A stretch of 64,000 nucleotides of DNA. Origin: Psychromonas sp. L1A2. GTDB lineage: Bacteria; Pseudomonadota; Gammaproteobacteria; Enterobacterales; Psychromonadaceae. Shown here one piece after another: positions 25,406 through 36,942 of the stretch. The stretch is taken from positions 1,364,001 through 1,428,000 of the forward strand of contig NZ_WUAG01000001.1 of the NCBI RefSeq assembly GCF_009828855.1, read 5' to 3'. The notes below the pieces were generated by a model. The model did no database searches and was not told the DNA's origin. It saw only the letters and a list, made by a program, of their open reading frames with translations. Numbering within the stretch: position 1 is the first letter of the stretch; each line of letters begins with the position of its first letter. The translations under genes and the position numbers were made by a program.

Positions 25406-27652
25406 GTGAGTTTATTTAATCTTAAAACCTGGGTTCATTATTATGTTTCTTTATTGAAACGACTGGGACCAATCAAATTTAGTTTGTTATTAGCTTTTGC
25501 CATTATTTTCGCTGATGCTTGTTTGCAAATTATTATTGCCCAAGTCTTTTCTGAAAAATTGGATACCGCTGATATTTATCGCTCGGTGATTTTAGGGTTA
25601 ATTATTACGCCTTGGGCGGTTTATTTTTTAAGTGTTGTTGTAGGAGATTTGGATAATGCGAGACATCGCCTTGCTTTAACGGTTAAAAAGTTAGAGAACA
25701 TTCTAAAAGACGATAAAGCTAAAACCAAACTGCTAGAAAAAGAAATAGTAGAACATCAAAAAACACAACAAAGGTTACGTGAAGGTACTGGCTTATTACG
25801 ATCGTTTTTTGATACCTCTCCTGATTTAATCTTCCATCGTGATTTAGATGAATGTTTCGTTAGTTGTAACAAAGCAATGGAAATATTATCTGGTAAAACA
25901 GAAAAAGAGCTGGTGGGATTAAAGCCTAAGGATATTTATTCCCTTGAATATTCAGCAGAAGTCTCATTACGCCACCAAAAAGTAATCAAAACACACAGTG
26001 AACAAATTCACGAAACTTGGTTGTCATATCCGAACGGTCGGTTAGGTTATTTTGAAATTCGCGCGTTACCTTTATTTAATAGTCAAAATGAATGTGTTGG
26101 CTTAATTGGTTTTGGACGCGATATTACTGAACGTAAAAAACATCAAGAATTTTTAGAAAAAGCCAGTCGCGATAAAACTACTTTCATTTCAACTATTAGT
26201 CATGAGCTACGTACACCACTTAACGGTATTGTTGGCTTAAGTCGTATGTTGTTAGATGAAAGTTTTAATAAAGAACAAATTCAATATCTTAAAACGATTC
26301 ATATGAGTGCGATTACGTTAGGTAATATTTTTAATGATATTGTCGATCTAGATAAACTAGATAGAAGACGCTTAAATTTAGTAAATGATTGTATTATCGT
26401 TGATGATTTTATGAATGACTTACAAAGTCTTGCTTATATTCAAACGGAACAAAAGAAGCTTAAGTTAGTGTTTGAGCAGAAAGGTGATTTACCTAAATGT
26501 CTTTATTCGGATGGAACACGTCTACGCCAAGTATTATGGAACTTAATCACTAACGCCGTTAAGTTTACTGATCAAGGGCAGGTGAATATCCGTTGTAGTC
26601 ATCGTAGAGAAGGCAATAAAAAATGGCTATGTTTTGAAGTTGAGGATACAGGTGTTGGTATCCCTGAAGACAAGTTAGATAAAATATTTGCTATGTATTA
26701 TCAAGTGAAAGGTGAGCGTCATGCAACGGGAACGGGTATTGGATTATCTGTTTCTAGCCAAATAGTAAAAGCGATGAATGGTCGATTAACGGTGACCAGC
26801 CAATTAGGTAAAGGGAGCATCTTTACATTGGATTTACCAAGTACCTGTTCTCCTGAGAAAAAACATAAAGGGGACTTTAACGTTCCTCCTTTATCTATAT
26901 TGTTAGTGGAAGATATTGAGTTAAATATTCTCGTTGCGCGTGCCTTACTAGAAAGACAAGGACATCAAGTCGATGTCGCAATGAATGGGCAACAAGCGAT
27001 TGATAAAGTCGCGGCGTCAGACTATCAATTGATATTAATGGATATTCAATTGCCTGATATGGACGGTTTTGAAGTGACTCGTCGTTTACGTGAAAAACAT
27101 CCTAAACTCCCTCCAATTGTTGCGTTAACTGCGAACGTATTCTCCAATACTCAAGAGTTTGTTAACAAAGGTTTGGATGATGCGATTGGTAAACCGTTTA
27201 GTTTATCGGTATTTAATACCATGGTCGAACGTCAATTTAGTGACCGTATTATGATCTCGACCATTGAAGAGGACGTGCAAGAGGTAGAGCCTATTGACGA
27301 AGAGTTAGTCCTGTTTAACGAACCTATGTTAAAAGAGTTAATGGAGTTTTTACCGCTTTCAGTGATGTTGGATAATGTGTCGTTATTTGAGCAACTAATG
27401 CCTGAATATTTAGCGGTGTTAGATAGTCATATGGTCGCTAAAAATGAACTAGGGATTGTTGATAAATCACATAAAATAAAAGGGGCTGCAGCTTCTGTTG
27501 GACTGTTACGTATTCAAAACTTAGCACAAAAAATGCAATCTCCAGATTTGCCTGCATGGTGGGATAATATTGATGATTGGCATGAGTTAATTAAGAATCT
27601 GTATTTAGAAGATGTCAAAGAGCTTAAAAAATGGATTGTTGCTAATGCTTAG
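25406..27652 (+). CDS. arcB: Aerobic respiration control sensor kinase ArcB
   Basis: 748 residues. Two N-terminal membrane helices (~24-45 and ~60-80; ILGLIITPWAVYFLSVVV matches ArcB), coiled coil, PAS domain (~130-240), kinase core with His266 (TISHELRTPLNGIVGLSR), receiver with Asp546, and Hpt with His689 (SHKIKGAAAS). This is the ArcB three-step phosphorelay. The start is GTG at 25406, because it gives the ArcB N-terminus; GAGGA lies just 3 bases upstream, a tight spacing. It is convergent with arcA, its response regulator. Confidence 0.95.
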   Translation: MSLFNLKTWVHYYVSLLKRLGPIKFSLLLAFAIIFADACLQIIIAQVFSEKLDTADIYRSVILGLIITPWAVYFLSVVVGDLDNARHRLALTVKKLENILKDDKAKTKLLEKEIVEHQKTQQRLREGTGLLRSFFDTSPDLIFHRDLDECFVSCNKAMEILSGKTEKELVGLKPKDIYSLEYSAEVSLRHQKVIKTHSEQIHETWLSYPNGRLGYFEIRALPLFNSQNECVGLIGFGRDITERKKHQEFLEKASRDKTTFISTISHELRTPLNGIVGLSRMLLDESFNKEQIQYLKTIHMSAITLGNIFNDIVDLDKLDRRRLNLVNDCIIVDDFMNDLQSLAYIQTEQKKLKLVFEQKGDLPKCLYSDGTRLRQVLWNLITNAVKFTDQGQVNIRCSHRREGNKKWLCFEVEDTGVGIPEDKLDKIFAMYYQVKGERHATGTGIGLSVSSQIVKAMNGRLTVTSQLGKGSIFTLDLPSTCSPEKKHKGDFNVPPLSILLVEDIELNILVARALLERQGHQVDVAMNGQQAIDKVAASDYQLILMDIQLPDMDGFEVTRRLREKHPKLPPIVALTANVFSNTQEFVNKGLDDAIGKPFSLSVFNTMVERQFSDRIMISTIEEDVQEVEPIDEELVLFNEPMLKELMEFLPLSVMLDNVSLFEQLMPEYLAVLDSHMVAKNELGIVDKSHKIKGAAASVGLLRIQNLAQKMQSPDLPAWWDNIDDWHELIKNLYLEDVKELKKWIVANA

Positions 27653-27751
27653 TTTATTGGGGGATTTACTAAATATTCATTAGTGAGCTTTCATTTTGAA
27701 GTAAAAGTGAAGTGAGTATTGAAGCTGAAATTTAAGTGATAGCGTAAAACG

Positions 27752-27785
27752 AAAAAGGCCTGCTAGTAATATAGCAGGCCTTTTT
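27752..27785. terminator. Bidirectional terminator between arcB and arcA
   Basis: AAAAAGGCCTGCTA pairs with TAGCAGGCCTTTTT around a short loop; long perfect stem with A- and T-runs on either side. Confidence 0.93.
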
Positions 27786-27854
27786 AACTAAAAGTCTGTC
27801 ACCCTATGTTAGGGGTAGTCAGCTTATTATTTCAACTTATAACCTATAAACAGA

Positions 27855-28571
27855 TTATTCTAATTCACCACAAAAACGGTAACCTTCACCGTGAATGGTT
27901 GAAATGATTTCCGCTGACTCAGGTACTGTTTCAAAGTGTTTACGGATACGACGAATGGTCACATCAACAGTACGATCATGAGTTTTCAATTCACGACCCG
28001 TCATTTTCATTAATAAATCTGCACGGGTTTGAATTTTCCCTGGATTTTCAATAAAGTGTAAAATTGCACGAAATTCACTACGCGGTAATTTAAATACTTG
28101 GCCATTTGGACTGATTAATGAACGACTGTCTATTTCCAACGTCCAACCACTGAACTTATAATGTTCAACCTTTTGACGTATTTCTTCAAAATACAAAGTA
28201 TCTTGCATAGTACGCGTTAATAAGTTGCGGGCTCTAATGGTTAATTCGCGTGGATTAAACGGTTTAGTGATGTAATCATCAGCACCGATCTCTAATCCTA
28301 AAATTTTATCAACTTCGTTATCTCGACCTGTTAAGAAAATTAATGCAATCTGTTTATGCTCGCGAATTTCACGTGCTAATAAAAGACCATTTTTCCCTGG
28401 TAAGTTGATATCCATAATAATAAGGTTGATGTCATTATTATTTAAAACTTGGTGCATTTCTGTGCCATCGTTCGCTTCAAAAACTTGATAACCTTCGGCT
28501 TCGAAAACACTTTTCAATGTGCTACGTGTAACTAACTCATCTTCTACAACTAAAATTTTAGCGCTAGACAT
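27855..28571 (-). CDS. arcA: Response regulator ArcA
   Basis: 238 residues, OmpR type. Receiver with Asp54 ([14 protein letters not shown]) and C-terminal winged helix ([21 protein letters not shown]). Length and sequence match E. coli ArcA. Under low oxygen, phosphorylated by ArcB, it represses respiratory genes. The neighbour thrABC on the other side repeats the arcA-thr linkage of E. coli; having arcB convergent beside it is different from E. coli, where the pair is unlinked. Confidence 0.96.
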   Translation of the reverse strand: MSSAKILVVEDELVTRSTLKSVFEAEGYQVFEANDGTEMHQVLNNNDINLIIMDINLPGKNGLLLAREIREHKQIALIFLTGRDNEVDKILGLEIGADDYITKPFNPRELTIRARNLLTRTMQDTLYFEEIRQKVEHYKFSGWTLEIDSRSLISPNGQVFKLPRSEFRAILHFIENPGKIQTRADLLMKMTGRELKTHDRTVDVTIRRIRKHFETVPESAEIISTIHGEGYRFCGELE

Positions 28572-28937
28572 GAATTGACTCCTATAAAATTAATAATTCT
28601 TTTCTTAACCTGATTTAACATTTTTTAGTTTAAAACTAACTGATTTAACATTAAAAAGGTTAAGTGAAACTTCTTTACCGCACTAAATGCTGGCTGTTTT
28701 TTAAACAAAATGTGTAAGTGAAAGCGAATACGGTTTAAAAAATCTTAGTTTTCAGTAATCAAAGTGTAATTACTTAACATATAGATAACAACTTATTCTG
28801 TCACTAAACGGTACTTTTACCTTATCTAGTTGATATTTATCAATGCTTCTATGACTATAGTTAACATTTTGTTATTTGTTATGCTAATTAGTTGCAACCT
28901 AGTTCGGTTGTTTGTTCCAGTACGCAATAAGCTTTGA

Positions 28938-28943
28938 TATAAT
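28938..28943 (+). promoter_or_regulatory. Putative thr operon promoter (-10)
   Basis: TATAAT preceded by TGA, i.e. an extended -10 (TGATATAAT). No good -35 at 17 bp, which an extended -10 can tolerate. It lies 188 bp before thrA, leaving room for a leader. Confidence 0.55.
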
Positions 28944-29075
28944 CGAACGATATAAATTTAACGAAACTATTAACACACATGGATTTTACTTCATTTTCTC
29001 AGTTCAAACAGAAAAGTGCTGCGCTTTGTGCGCAGTGCTCTTTGTTATTTGTAAAAGAGTAAGTTCAACATTCAT

Positions 29076-29104
29076 AAAACCCGCTATTGATGGCGGGTTT
29101 TTTC
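29076..29104 (+). terminator. Attenuator-like terminator before thrA
   Basis: AAAACCCGC (29076-29084) and GCGGGTTTTTT flank an 8-nt loop; a GC-rich stem with a T-run, only about 22 bases before the thrA ATG. Placed between promoter and gene it should attenuate thrABC. Upstream, CTGCGC/GCGCAG in ~29017-29034 is a possible competing helix. Confidence 0.8.
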
Positions 29105-29125
29105 GTATTAAAGCAGGGGGGTACG

Positions 29126-31588
29126 ATGCGCGTACTTAAATTTGGCGGCACTTCATTAGCAAATGCTCAACGTTTCAATCAGGTTGCTGATATTGTTATT
29201 AACAATCATCAACAGTCTCAAATTGCACTAGTATTATCGGCACCATCTGGGGTGACCAATAACTTAGTTGCGGTAGTAGAAAAAACCAGCCAAGGATTGT
29301 CTGCTGACGAACATTTAATTGCAATTCAAAAAATATTTTCTGAATTAATTCAAGGCTTAAAAGAAACCTACGTTGAATTAGCTGATGAATTGTTGCGCAA
29401 TACCTTTGAAAACGAAATTGCTGAATTGACTCAATTGCTAGAGGGGGTCCGTTTATTAGGTCAATGTCCTCCTAGTATTGAAGCGCGTATTTTAAGTAAA
29501 GGCGAAGTATTAAGTGTTGCTTGTATGAAGCAACTCCTTATTGCTAAAGGCCAAGATGTTGAAATGATCATTCCGCAGCAAAAATTAATCTCTTTCAAAG
29601 GGGGTTATTTAGAAGCGCAAATTGACATTAAAGCATCACGTGAGTTATTTGCTAAAGAAGCGATTGTTAGTAATGCTATTTATCTAATGCCTGGTTTTAC
29701 TGCTGGTAATGAAGAAGGTGAAACATTAGTACTAGGCCGTAATGGTTCTGATTACTCTGCCGCTGTATTAGCCGCGTGTTTGAAAGCTGAATGTTGTGAA
29801 ATTTGGACTGACGTAGACGGTGTTTACAGTTGTGATCCTCGTCTAGTAAAAGATGCTAAATTATTAACATCACTGAGCTATGCAGAAGCAATGGAATTGT
29901 CGTACTTTGGTGCTAAAGTTTTGCATCCAAAAACAATTGCACCGATTGCGCAGCATCATATTCCTTGTTTAATTAAAAATACACATAATCCTCAAGCGGA
30001 AGGTACGTTGATTAGTGCACAAAAAAGTGACCAAAAGTTACGCGTAAAAGGTATTTCAGACCTGAAAGGTTTGAGTATGCTAAGCATTTCAGGCCCTGGC
30101 ATGAAAGGCATTGTTGGCATGGCTGGACGTATATTTACGACGATTTCCCGTGCTGGTGTCTCTATTATCCTTATTACGCAGTCTTCGTCAGAATACAGCT
30201 TAAGCTTTTGTATTTATTCAAATGATACGCAAAAAGCCATTGATACGTTAAATGAAGAGTTCAAATTAGAGTTCGAAAATAACTTATTAGAAGAGATTGA
30301 TGTCATCGATAAACAGGCGATTATTTCACTGGTTGGCGATGGCATGAAAAAAGAAAAAGGGGTTGCAGCGCGTTTCTTAATGGCATTAACAGATGCGTCT
30401 ATCAATGTGACAGCGATTGCACAAGGCTCTTCTGAACGCTCTATCTCTGCGGTTGTGTCTGAGAAAAAAGCCAATGAAGCCGTGACTGCTTGTCACCATA
30501 GCTTCTTTAGTAAAGCACAATTTATCGACTTATTTGTGATTGGTTGTGGTGGTGTTGGTGGTGCTTTAGTTGACCAAATTCACCGTCAACAAAGCTATTT
30601 AGCTGAACGTAATATTGCTATCCGTGTTTGTGGTGTAGCCAATAGCCGAGCAATGATCTTAGATGTGGAAGGTGTTGATTTAAATAATTGGCGCGACCTA
30701 TTAAAAGATGCAACGGATGAATTGTCATTAGTATCAATGAAAGCACTAGTCGACGGTTCTCACATTATTAACCCTGTGATTGTTGACTGTACGAGTAACG
30801 ATGGGATTGCAGCGCGCTATGTCGATTTCTTAGGTGCTGGTTTCCATGTGGTTACTGCGAATAAGAAAGCCAACACAAGTAGTATGGATTACTACCATCA
30901 GTTACGTTTAACAGCATTAATGAAGCGTCGTAAATTTTTATATGATACTAACGTAGGTGCTGGTTTACCGGTTATTGAAAACATGCAAAATCTGTTTAAT
31001 GCAGGTGACCGTTTAGTTAAGTTTAATGGTATTTTATCGGGTTCATTATCATTTATTTTTGGTAAGTTAGATGAAGGTAAATCATTTTCTGATGTGACAA
31101 TTGAAGCACGCAATATCGGTTTTACTGAACCGGATCCACGTGATGATTTAAGTGGTACTGACGTCGCGCGAAAATTACTGATTTTAGCACGTGAAGCCGG
31201 TATGGAGTTAAACTTAGACGATGTAGAAATTGAACAAGCATTGCCACCTGGTTTTGATGATACAGGTACAACAGATGAGTTTATGGCACGTTTACCCGAA
31301 GCCGATGCTTACTTCAAAGCGTTACAAGATAAAGCTAATGAAGAAGGCAAAGTTTTACGTTACATTGGTAGTATTGAAGACGGTAAATGTAAATGTAGTA
31401 TTATGGCGGTTGATGAAAATGATCCGTTAAATAAAGTAAAAGATGGCGAAAATGCATTAGCATTTTATAGCCAATATTACCAACCAATCCCGTTAGTATT
31501 ACGTGGATATGGTGCGGGTACTGAAGTAACCGCTGCAGGTGTGTTTGCTGATGTACTTCGTACGTTGAACTGGAAACAGGAGTTTTAA
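29126..31588 (+). CDS. thrA: Bifunctional aspartokinase I / homoserine dehydrogenase I
   Basis: 820 residues from ATG 29126, the same length as E. coli ThrA. N-terminal kinase ([32 protein letters not shown]), two ACT domains in the middle (~320-460), then homoserine dehydrogenase with the NAD(P) loop [15 protein letters not shown] and the substrate segment [21 protein letters not shown] precedes the chosen start; an earlier in-frame ATG (29087) would lie inside the attenuator stem. First and third steps of threonine synthesis. Confidence 0.97.
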   Translation: MRVLKFGGTSLANAQRFNQVADIVINNHQQSQIALVLSAPSGVTNNLVAVVEKTSQGLSADEHLIAIQKIFSELIQGLKETYVELADELLRNTFENEIAELTQLLEGVRLLGQCPPSIEARILSKGEVLSVACMKQLLIAKGQDVEMIIPQQKLISFKGGYLEAQIDIKASRELFAKEAIVSNAIYLMPGFTAGNEEGETLVLGRNGSDYSAAVLAACLKAECCEIWTDVDGVYSCDPRLVKDAKLLTSLSYAEAMELSYFGAKVLHPKTIAPIAQHHIPCLIKNTHNPQAEGTLISAQKSDQKLRVKGISDLKGLSMLSISGPGMKGIVGMAGRIFTTISRAGVSIILITQSSSEYSLSFCIYSNDTQKAIDTLNEEFKLEFENNLLEEIDVIDKQAIISLVGDGMKKEKGVAARFLMALTDASINVTAIAQGSSERSISAVVSEKKANEAVTACHHSFFSKAQFIDLFVIGCGGVGGALVDQIHRQQSYLAERNIAIRVCGVANSRAMILDVEGVDLNNWRDLLKDATDELSLVSMKALVDGSHIINPVIVDCTSNDGIAARYVDFLGAGFHVVTANKKANTSSMDYYHQLRLTALMKRRKFLYDTNVGAGLPVIENMQNLFNAGDRLVKFNGILSGSLSFIFGKLDEGKSFSDVTIEARNIGFTEPDPRDDLSGTDVARKLLILAREAGMELNLDDVEIEQALPPGFDDTGTTDEFMARLPEADAYFKALQDKANEEGKVLRYIGSIEDGKCKCSIMAVDENDPLNKVKDGENALAFYSQYYQPIPLVLRGYGAGTEVTAAGVFADVLRTLNWKQEF

Positions 31589-31589
31589 G

Positions 31590-32546
31590 ATGTCTATTGT
31601 TGTTTATGCTCCAGCCTCAACAGCTAACGTGAGTGTAGGTTTTGATGTGTTAGGTGGAGCACTTACGCCGATTGATGGTTCACCACTAGGTGACCGCGTT
31701 AAAATCACCAAAGGTGATTATGGGTTTTCGTTACAATGTGTTGGTCCATACTCACATAAATTGCCAGATGATTTTAAAAGCAATATTGTTTATGACTGTT
31801 ATTTAGCTTATCAAGAAACAATAGCAAAATTGAACAAAGAAATATTACCAGTTGCAATGACACTAGAGAAAAACTTGCCTGTAGGCAGTGGGTTAGGATC
31901 TAGTTCAAGCTCAATTGTTGCGGCATTAGAAGCGTTAAATGCATGGCATGATTATCTGTTAGATGAACATGCGATGTTAACGATTATGGGTGAAATGGAA
32001 GGCAAAATTAGTGGCAGTGTTCACTATGATAATGTTGCACCATGTTATCTTGGTGGAATGCAGTTGATGATTAATGAAGGTGGCGAAATTAGCCAAACGA
32101 TTCCTTCATTTAAAGAGTGGTACTGGGTTGTTGCTTATCCTGGCATTACTATTTCTACGTCTGCTGCTCGTGATATTTTACCATCACAATATCGTCTATC
32201 TGACGCATTGACTTACGGTCGCCGTTTAGGTGCATTTGTACATGCTTGTCATAGTAATCAGCCAGTTTTAGCTGCTTCTATGTTAAAAGATGTTATTGCA
32301 GAACCTTATCGTTCACAGCTAATCCCAGGTTTCGACCAAGCGCGTTTATTTGCACAACAAAGTGGTGCATTAGCGATGGGAATTTCTGGGTCGGGGCCAA
32401 CGGTATTTGCAGTGATGACTGACTTACCGCAAGCTGAATTATTAAAAAATTGGTTAACAGAAAACTTCCTTCAAAATGAAGAAGGATTTTGTCATATTTG
32501 TCACCTTGATGAACAGGGTGCACGCGTGTTAGGAAAAGAACTATGA
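31590..32546 (+). CDS. thrB: Homoserine kinase
   Basis: 318 residues of the GHMP kinase family: [18 protein letters not shown] at the N-terminus, [20 protein letters not shown] as the ATP loop, and [11 protein letters not shown] near the C-terminus. It begins one base after thrA stops and overlaps thrC by four bases, so the three genes are translationally coupled. Confidence 0.96.
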   Translation: MSIVVYAPASTANVSVGFDVLGGALTPIDGSPLGDRVKITKGDYGFSLQCVGPYSHKLPDDFKSNIVYDCYLAYQETIAKLNKEILPVAMTLEKNLPVGSGLGSSSSSIVAALEALNAWHDYLLDEHAMLTIMGEMEGKISGSVHYDNVAPCYLGGMQLMINEGGEISQTIPSFKEWYWVVAYPGITISTSAARDILPSQYRLSDALTYGRRLGAFVHACHSNQPVLAASMLKDVIAEPYRSQLIPGFDQARLFAQQSGALAMGISGSGPTVFAVMTDLPQAELLKNWLTENFLQNEEGFCHICHLDEQGARVLGKEL

Positions 32547-33820
32547 ATTTATACAACATCACAGACAACAGCGAACAAGTAAACTTTCAACAAGCTGTTA
32601 AACAAGGACTAGGACGTGGCCAAGGCTTGTTTTTTCCTGAGAATATTCGCCAATTAGATAATATTGATGCATTACTTGAAATGAATTTAGTCGATCGCTC
32701 AACTGAAATCTTATCGCACTTAATTGGTGACGAGCTAAGTAAAGAAGCCGTATTTGATATCGTATCTAAAGCATTTACTTTCCCTGCTCCAGTGAAAAAA
32801 GTAACTCAAGATATCAATGCCTTAGAGTTATTCCACGGACCTACATTGGCGTTTAAAGACTTTGGTGGCCGTTTTATGGCGCAATGTTTAGCGCAATTTA
32901 AAGATGATGGGAAAATAACGATTCTTACTGCAACATCTGGTGATACTGGTGCTGCGGTAGCACATGCCTTTTTTGGCATGGAGAATATCAACGTGGTTAT
33001 ACTTTACCCGAAAGGTAAAATTAGTCCGTTACAAGAAAAACTATTTTGCACATTAGGCGGTAACATTACCACTGTGGCAATTGAAGGTGATTTTGATGAT
33101 TGTCAGGCAATGGTTAAACAAGCGTTTGATGATCAAGAATTAAAACAAGCTGTAGGTCTAAACTCTGCTAACTCAATCAATATTAGCCGTTTAGTTGCGC
33201 AAATTTGCTACTACTTTGAAGCTTTTGCACAGTTATCAGTTGCTCAACGTGAAAACTTAGTCGTATCAGTACCAAGTGGTAACTTTGGTGATTTGACTGC
33301 AGGTTTATTAGCAAAAGCACTCGGTTTACCGATTAAACGCTTTATTGCTGCAACCAATGAAAATGATACGGTACCGCGTTATTTACAAGAAGGTACTTGG
33401 GCACCTAAAAAGACGGTTGCAACACTGTCAAATGCAATGGATGTAAGTGCACCAAATAACTGGCCACGTATTGAAGAGTTATTCAAAGTGAAAGGTTGGT
33501 CTTTATCTGAGTTAGGTTACGGTAAGTTATCTGACGAAGAGACTAAAAAGACTCTAATCGACATGGATAAATTAGGTTATTTATGTGAACCGCATGGTGC
33601 TATTGCTTACCATGAGTTGACTAAACAACTAAAAGAAAATGAAACTGGTTTATTCTTATGTACAGCGCACCCTGCTAAATTCAGAGAAAGCGTTGAAGGG
33701 ATTTTAGGGCGTGAAATTTTCATTCCTGAAGAGCTAGCATCACGTGCAGAGCTACCTTTGTTATCAAAAGAGTTCCCGGTTGATTTTGCAAAAGTACGTG
33801 AACTATTAATGTCTTTATAA
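32543..33820 (+). CDS. thrC: Threonine synthase
   Basis: 425 residues; pyridoxal-phosphate enzyme with the Lys-containing segment [17 protein letters not shown] and the phosphate-binding [10 protein letters not shown]. Closes the threonine operon by converting O-phosphohomoserine to threonine. ATGA overlap with thrB. Confidence 0.97.
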   Translation: MNLYNITDNSEQVNFQQAVKQGLGRGQGLFFPENIRQLDNIDALLEMNLVDRSTEILSHLIGDELSKEAVFDIVSKAFTFPAPVKKVTQDINALELFHGPTLAFKDFGGRFMAQCLAQFKDDGKITILTATSGDTGAAVAHAFFGMENINVVILYPKGKISPLQEKLFCTLGGNITTVAIEGDFDDCQAMVKQAFDDQELKQAVGLNSANSINISRLVAQICYYFEAFAQLSVAQRENLVVSVPSGNFGDLTAGLLAKALGLPIKRFIAATNENDTVPRYLQEGTWAPKKTVATLSNAMDVSAPNNWPRIEELFKVKGWSLSELGYGKLSDEETKKTLIDMDKLGYLCEPHGAIAYHELTKQLKENETGLFLCTAHPAKFRESVEGILGREIFIPEELASRAELPLLSKEFPVDFAKVRELLMSL

Positions 33821-33841
33821 GCCATTTATTAAGTTTTAGAT

Positions 33842-33866
33842 AAGGGCGTATTAGACGCCCTTTTTT
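33842..33866 (+). terminator. Terminator of thrABC
   Basis: AAGGGCGT, loop ATTAG, ACGCCCTT and T-run. It lies just before the tesB start. Confidence 0.9.
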
Positions 33867-33877
33867 GGGAGTAGAAT

Positions 33878-34792
33878 ATGGGCAAAGTATTAAACGATCT
33901 TTTAAAACAGTTAAGTTTAGAGAAGTTAGAAGAGAATTTATTTCGAGGCCAAAGCCAAGATCTAGGCTATGGTGCTGTTTTTGGTGGACAAGTAATGGGG
34001 CAAGCCATTTCTGCTGCAAAAGAAACGGTGCAATCTCAACAACAAGTACATTCCTTTCACTCTTACTTCTTACGTCCTGGCAAAACAGACCAACCCATTG
34101 TTTATGATGTCGAGCGAATAAGAGACGGTAAATCACTGTCAGCACGACGAATTAAAGCAATACAAAATGGTAAGCCAATCTTTTATATGACAGCCTCATT
34201 TAAAGCCCCTGAAAAAGGCTTTGAGCATCAAGATGTCATGCCTGATGTACCAGCACCTGAAGATCTCATTTCAGAACAAGAGATGGCGTTGTTACATTCT
34301 GATTTATTGCCTGCTTTTATCCGTGATAAGTTAGTGGCAGAAAAACCTATTGAAATGAGGCCTGTTTCCTTAGTTAACCCTATCGAACCAGAAATTGAAC
34401 CTGCTCAACGTTTAGTGTGGTTTAAAGCGGATGGGCATATGCCAGATGATTTGCGTGTTCATCGGTATTTATTAGCTTACGCTTCAGATTTCAACTTTTT
34501 ACCGACAGCACTACAACCCCACGGTGTTTCTTTTTTAAGTGAAGGGATGCAAGTGGTGACGATTGACCATTCTATGTGGTTCCATCATGATTTTCGCTTA
34601 GATGATTGGTTATTGTATTCCGTGGAAAGCTCGGTCGCCTCTGATGGCCGTGGTTTAGTCTCAGGTAAGTTTTTTACTAGAGAGGGTAAGTTAGTTGCTT
34701 CAACAGTTCAGGAAGGTTTAATTCGACAACGCCGTAAATTGAAAACCGCTCCACAAACAGGCGCACCACAAGACAATAGCGTGAGTAAGTAA
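33878..34792 (+). CDS. tesB: Acyl-CoA thioesterase II
   Basis: 304 residues, double hotdog. The N-terminal segment [27 protein letters not shown] and the second-half [16 protein letters not shown] and [17 protein letters not shown] match TesB; the active Asp of the DFNFL region is present. It hydrolyses medium- and long-chain acyl-CoA in the cytoplasm. GGGAG precedes the ATG. Confidence 0.95.
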   Translation: MGKVLNDLLKQLSLEKLEENLFRGQSQDLGYGAVFGGQVMGQAISAAKETVQSQQQVHSFHSYFLRPGKTDQPIVYDVERIRDGKSLSARRIKAIQNGKPIFYMTASFKAPEKGFEHQDVMPDVPAPEDLISEQEMALLHSDLLPAFIRDKLVAEKPIEMRPVSLVNPIEPEIEPAQRLVWFKADGHMPDDLRVHRYLLAYASDFNFLPTALQPHGVSFLSEGMQVVTIDHSMWFHHDFRLDDWLLYSVESSVASDGRGLVSGKFFTREGKLVASTVQEGLIRQRRKLKTAPQTGAPQDNSVSK

Positions 34793-34900
34793 AGACTAAA
34801 CAGTATTTGATTTTTTAAAAGTAAGACTTTAAAGGTAAGTGTTTAAAAGCAAAGAAACTTAACTAAACAATACTTAACTAAACAATACTTAACAATATAG

Positions 34901-34976
34901 TGGTGGAGCTATGCGGGATCGAACCGCAGACCTCAACGCTGCCAGCGTCGCGCTCTCCCAGCTGAGCTATAGCCCC
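34901..34976 (-). tRNA. tRNA-Ala (GGC)
   Basis: 76 nt with encoded CCA. Anticodon loop CTGGCAG gives GGC, reading GCC. The acceptor stem has the G3-U70 pair that marks alanine tRNAs. Short near-direct repeats (ACTTAACTAAACAAT twice) lie just beyond its CCA end. Confidence 0.95.
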
Positions 34977-35160
34977 ACTATATTGCTGTATTTATTTTCG
35001 GTAACCTAGTTAATCAATCGCTTAATAAATGACTAACTTAATTAACTAAAAACAGAGCGGATTGTATTCGCACTGTTTTTAGTTGTCAATTTCAAATGAG
35101 CAAAATAGTTTAACTTGTAAGGAAACTTGCACATTACTCATTTCATATTCACTAGCAGAG

Positions 35161-36942
35161 CTATTTTACCTGCGTATTAATTCGATAAAAACGAGTTGTC
35201 CCACTCACTTCATTTCCTACGATTAAAATAGGTGTTCCAGAATGGCTGTCTTTCGCACTAACAAATTTAAAACCTTCTGGCCCTAAATCTCCGGCATCGA
35301 CTTGATAGGTTTTAATGCCATCTGTATTTTTTTGTTTATTATCTTTTGGGTTAACAGACATATCGCGGCTATTTAAGTATTGCACAAACTGCGCGTTACT
35401 AGGTTGGCTAATATTATAAACCATAATACCACCCATTCGTTCTAAGCCGATAAAAGCATAGGTTTTTCCATCAATCACACCCGTAGTGAGCGCTTCTGGT
35501 TCAGGGCCTTTTTTAGCACTACGATCTTCTGCTTTTAATTTGTTATGTGTTTGGTTGAAATCTTTGCCGTATTTTTCAGCTGTTATTCGTTCAAAATCAC
35601 TGCCTGAATCAAATACCATTTTTAAATTGCTCATATTCCAAATCGAGAAAGAGCGACCGCCAAAGGTTAATAAACGATCAATCTTACCGTCACCGTCTAA
35701 ATCACCATGTTTTTTAGTTAATGAGTGTGAAAACTTTATTCTATCGACGGTTGATTGTTGCGGACCACCTTGTTTAAAGTTTGATAAGTCCAATGTTGCA
35801 GACGTTGATTTAGGTAAATAAATGTCACTCGAAAAAGCATTTTTTAACTTAAGATCATCGGCGCAGTTCTTATCTTCTAAATGATAATAAAAATGGCCTT
35901 GTTCACATTCATTTTGAGATAACTCAGTGACCCAATCACTTCTGTCATCTCCTTCATTTGCCGTCAGTAAATAATCAATATCATTGATTTTTACTGTCGC
36001 TACCGTATCAGGCTGATACATACCCAATAATGCTTCATTTTTTAACAATGCTTGTTTATCTTTATCGTTACCATCAATCTCATTACCTTTAATGAGATGG
36101 TCTTTAAAGCCAAGGGACATAATGCGTTCGATTTTTTTATTTGCTAAATCGACAACTGCAATGGCATTATTTTCTTGTAAAGCGACGTAAGCTTTACTGC
36201 TGTCTTGATTAATCGCGATATATTCTGGTTCTATATCTTTAGCAACACTGGCTTGATAACCATTTAACAGGATATTTTTAGGCAGTTCATTATGTCGAGA
36301 ACCACCTTCGTTAAAATCAGTGAAGTTTAAATGAGTAACATTGGTAGAGAGTTGTTTATTTTGCCAACGAATATCTAAGATTGCTATTTCACCTTCAGGA
36401 TCGACCGCGTAATTCCCGACACTCGGCTCACCTTCAAGTGCAATAACAAGCTGCTTTCCATTAGGTGTAAACGTTAGCATGTCTGGCAAGGCACCAACAT
36501 AATGTGCAGATAAAAAGTGTAAGTCTGAAGTATCATAGAAGGCAACCCAGCCTGTATCAGTTTTGTTTTTTGCTTCAATCGCAACGGCTAACAATCCATT
36601 ATAAACATCTACGCTATTGGCAGCGCCAGCTTCTTCATTTAAGTGTTGTTTGATATCCGCTTTAATATTCAGACTATTCGCTAAAGTAGGGGAGTCTATA
36701 TTGTTGCTATTAAGTACGTCGATCTTCCCTGATTGTGCATTCACTACGAATGTTTGTTGAGTTAACTTATCGAAGGCGACAATTTCAGCTGCACTTTGAT
36801 CAAAAATATTGGATTGATATCGACCTGCTTCAACCAGTTTAATATTGGATAGTTGATCTTGTTTTGTTGCTTGAGCTGATATAGTTGAACAACTGAAAAT
36901 AGTTGAAGAAAGAATCATACTGGTGATTAAATTATGTTTCAT
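35161..36942 (-). CDS. Choice-of-anchor I family beta-propeller protein
   Basis: 593 residues with an N-terminal signal (hydrophobic to about residue 23, AQA cleavage). Repeated blade-like segments appear: GKIDVLNSNNI, GKQLVIALEGEPSVG, EPEYIAINQDSSKAYVALQENNAIAVVDL and PEALTTGVIDGKTYAFIGLERMGGIMVY. The pattern matches the choice-of-anchor I domain, extracellular or periplasmic propellers distantly related to PhoX-like and mesenchyme glycoprotein families. No membrane anchor is visible at the C-terminus, so it is probably secreted or periplasmic. The DxDxDG-like DLDGDGKID segment suggests a calcium site. Biochemical role unknown. Confidence 0.8.
   Translation of the reverse strand: MKHNLITSMILSSTIFSCSTISAQATKQDQLSNIKLVEAGRYQSNIFDQSAAEIVAFDKLTQQTFVVNAQSGKIDVLNSNNIDSPTLANSLNIKADIKQHLNEEAGAANSVDVYNGLLAVAIEAKNKTDTGWVAFYDTSDLHFLSAHYVGALPDMLTFTPNGKQLVIALEGEPSVGNYAVDPEGEIAILDIRWQNKQLSTNVTHLNFTDFNEGGSRHNELPKNILLNGYQASVAKDIEPEYIAINQDSSKAYVALQENNAIAVVDLANKKIERIMSLGFKDHLIKGNEIDGNDKDKQALLKNEALLGMYQPDTVATVKINDIDYLLTANEGDDRSDWVTELSQNECEQGHFYYHLEDKNCADDLKLKNAFSSDIYLPKSTSATLDLSNFKQGGPQQSTVDRIKFSHSLTKKHGDLDGDGKIDRLLTFGGRSFSIWNMSNLKMVFDSGSDFERITAEKYGKDFNQTHNKLKAEDRSAKKGPEPEALTTGVIDGKTYAFIGLERMGGIMVYNISQPSNAQFVQYLNSRDMSVNPKDNKQKNTDGIKTYQVDAGDLGPEGFKFVSAKDSHSGTPILIVGNEVSGTTRFYRINTQVK

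Noticed and set aside
29087-29125. Longer thrA start at 29087
   Set aside because: It lies within the attenuator hairpin and adds residues absent from ThrA; the ATG at 29126 has a strong ribosome site and gives exactly the E. coli length.
28912-29139. 75-codon open frame upstream of thrA
   Set aside because: It overlaps the promoter, the attenuator and the thrA start in another frame, and has no family features.
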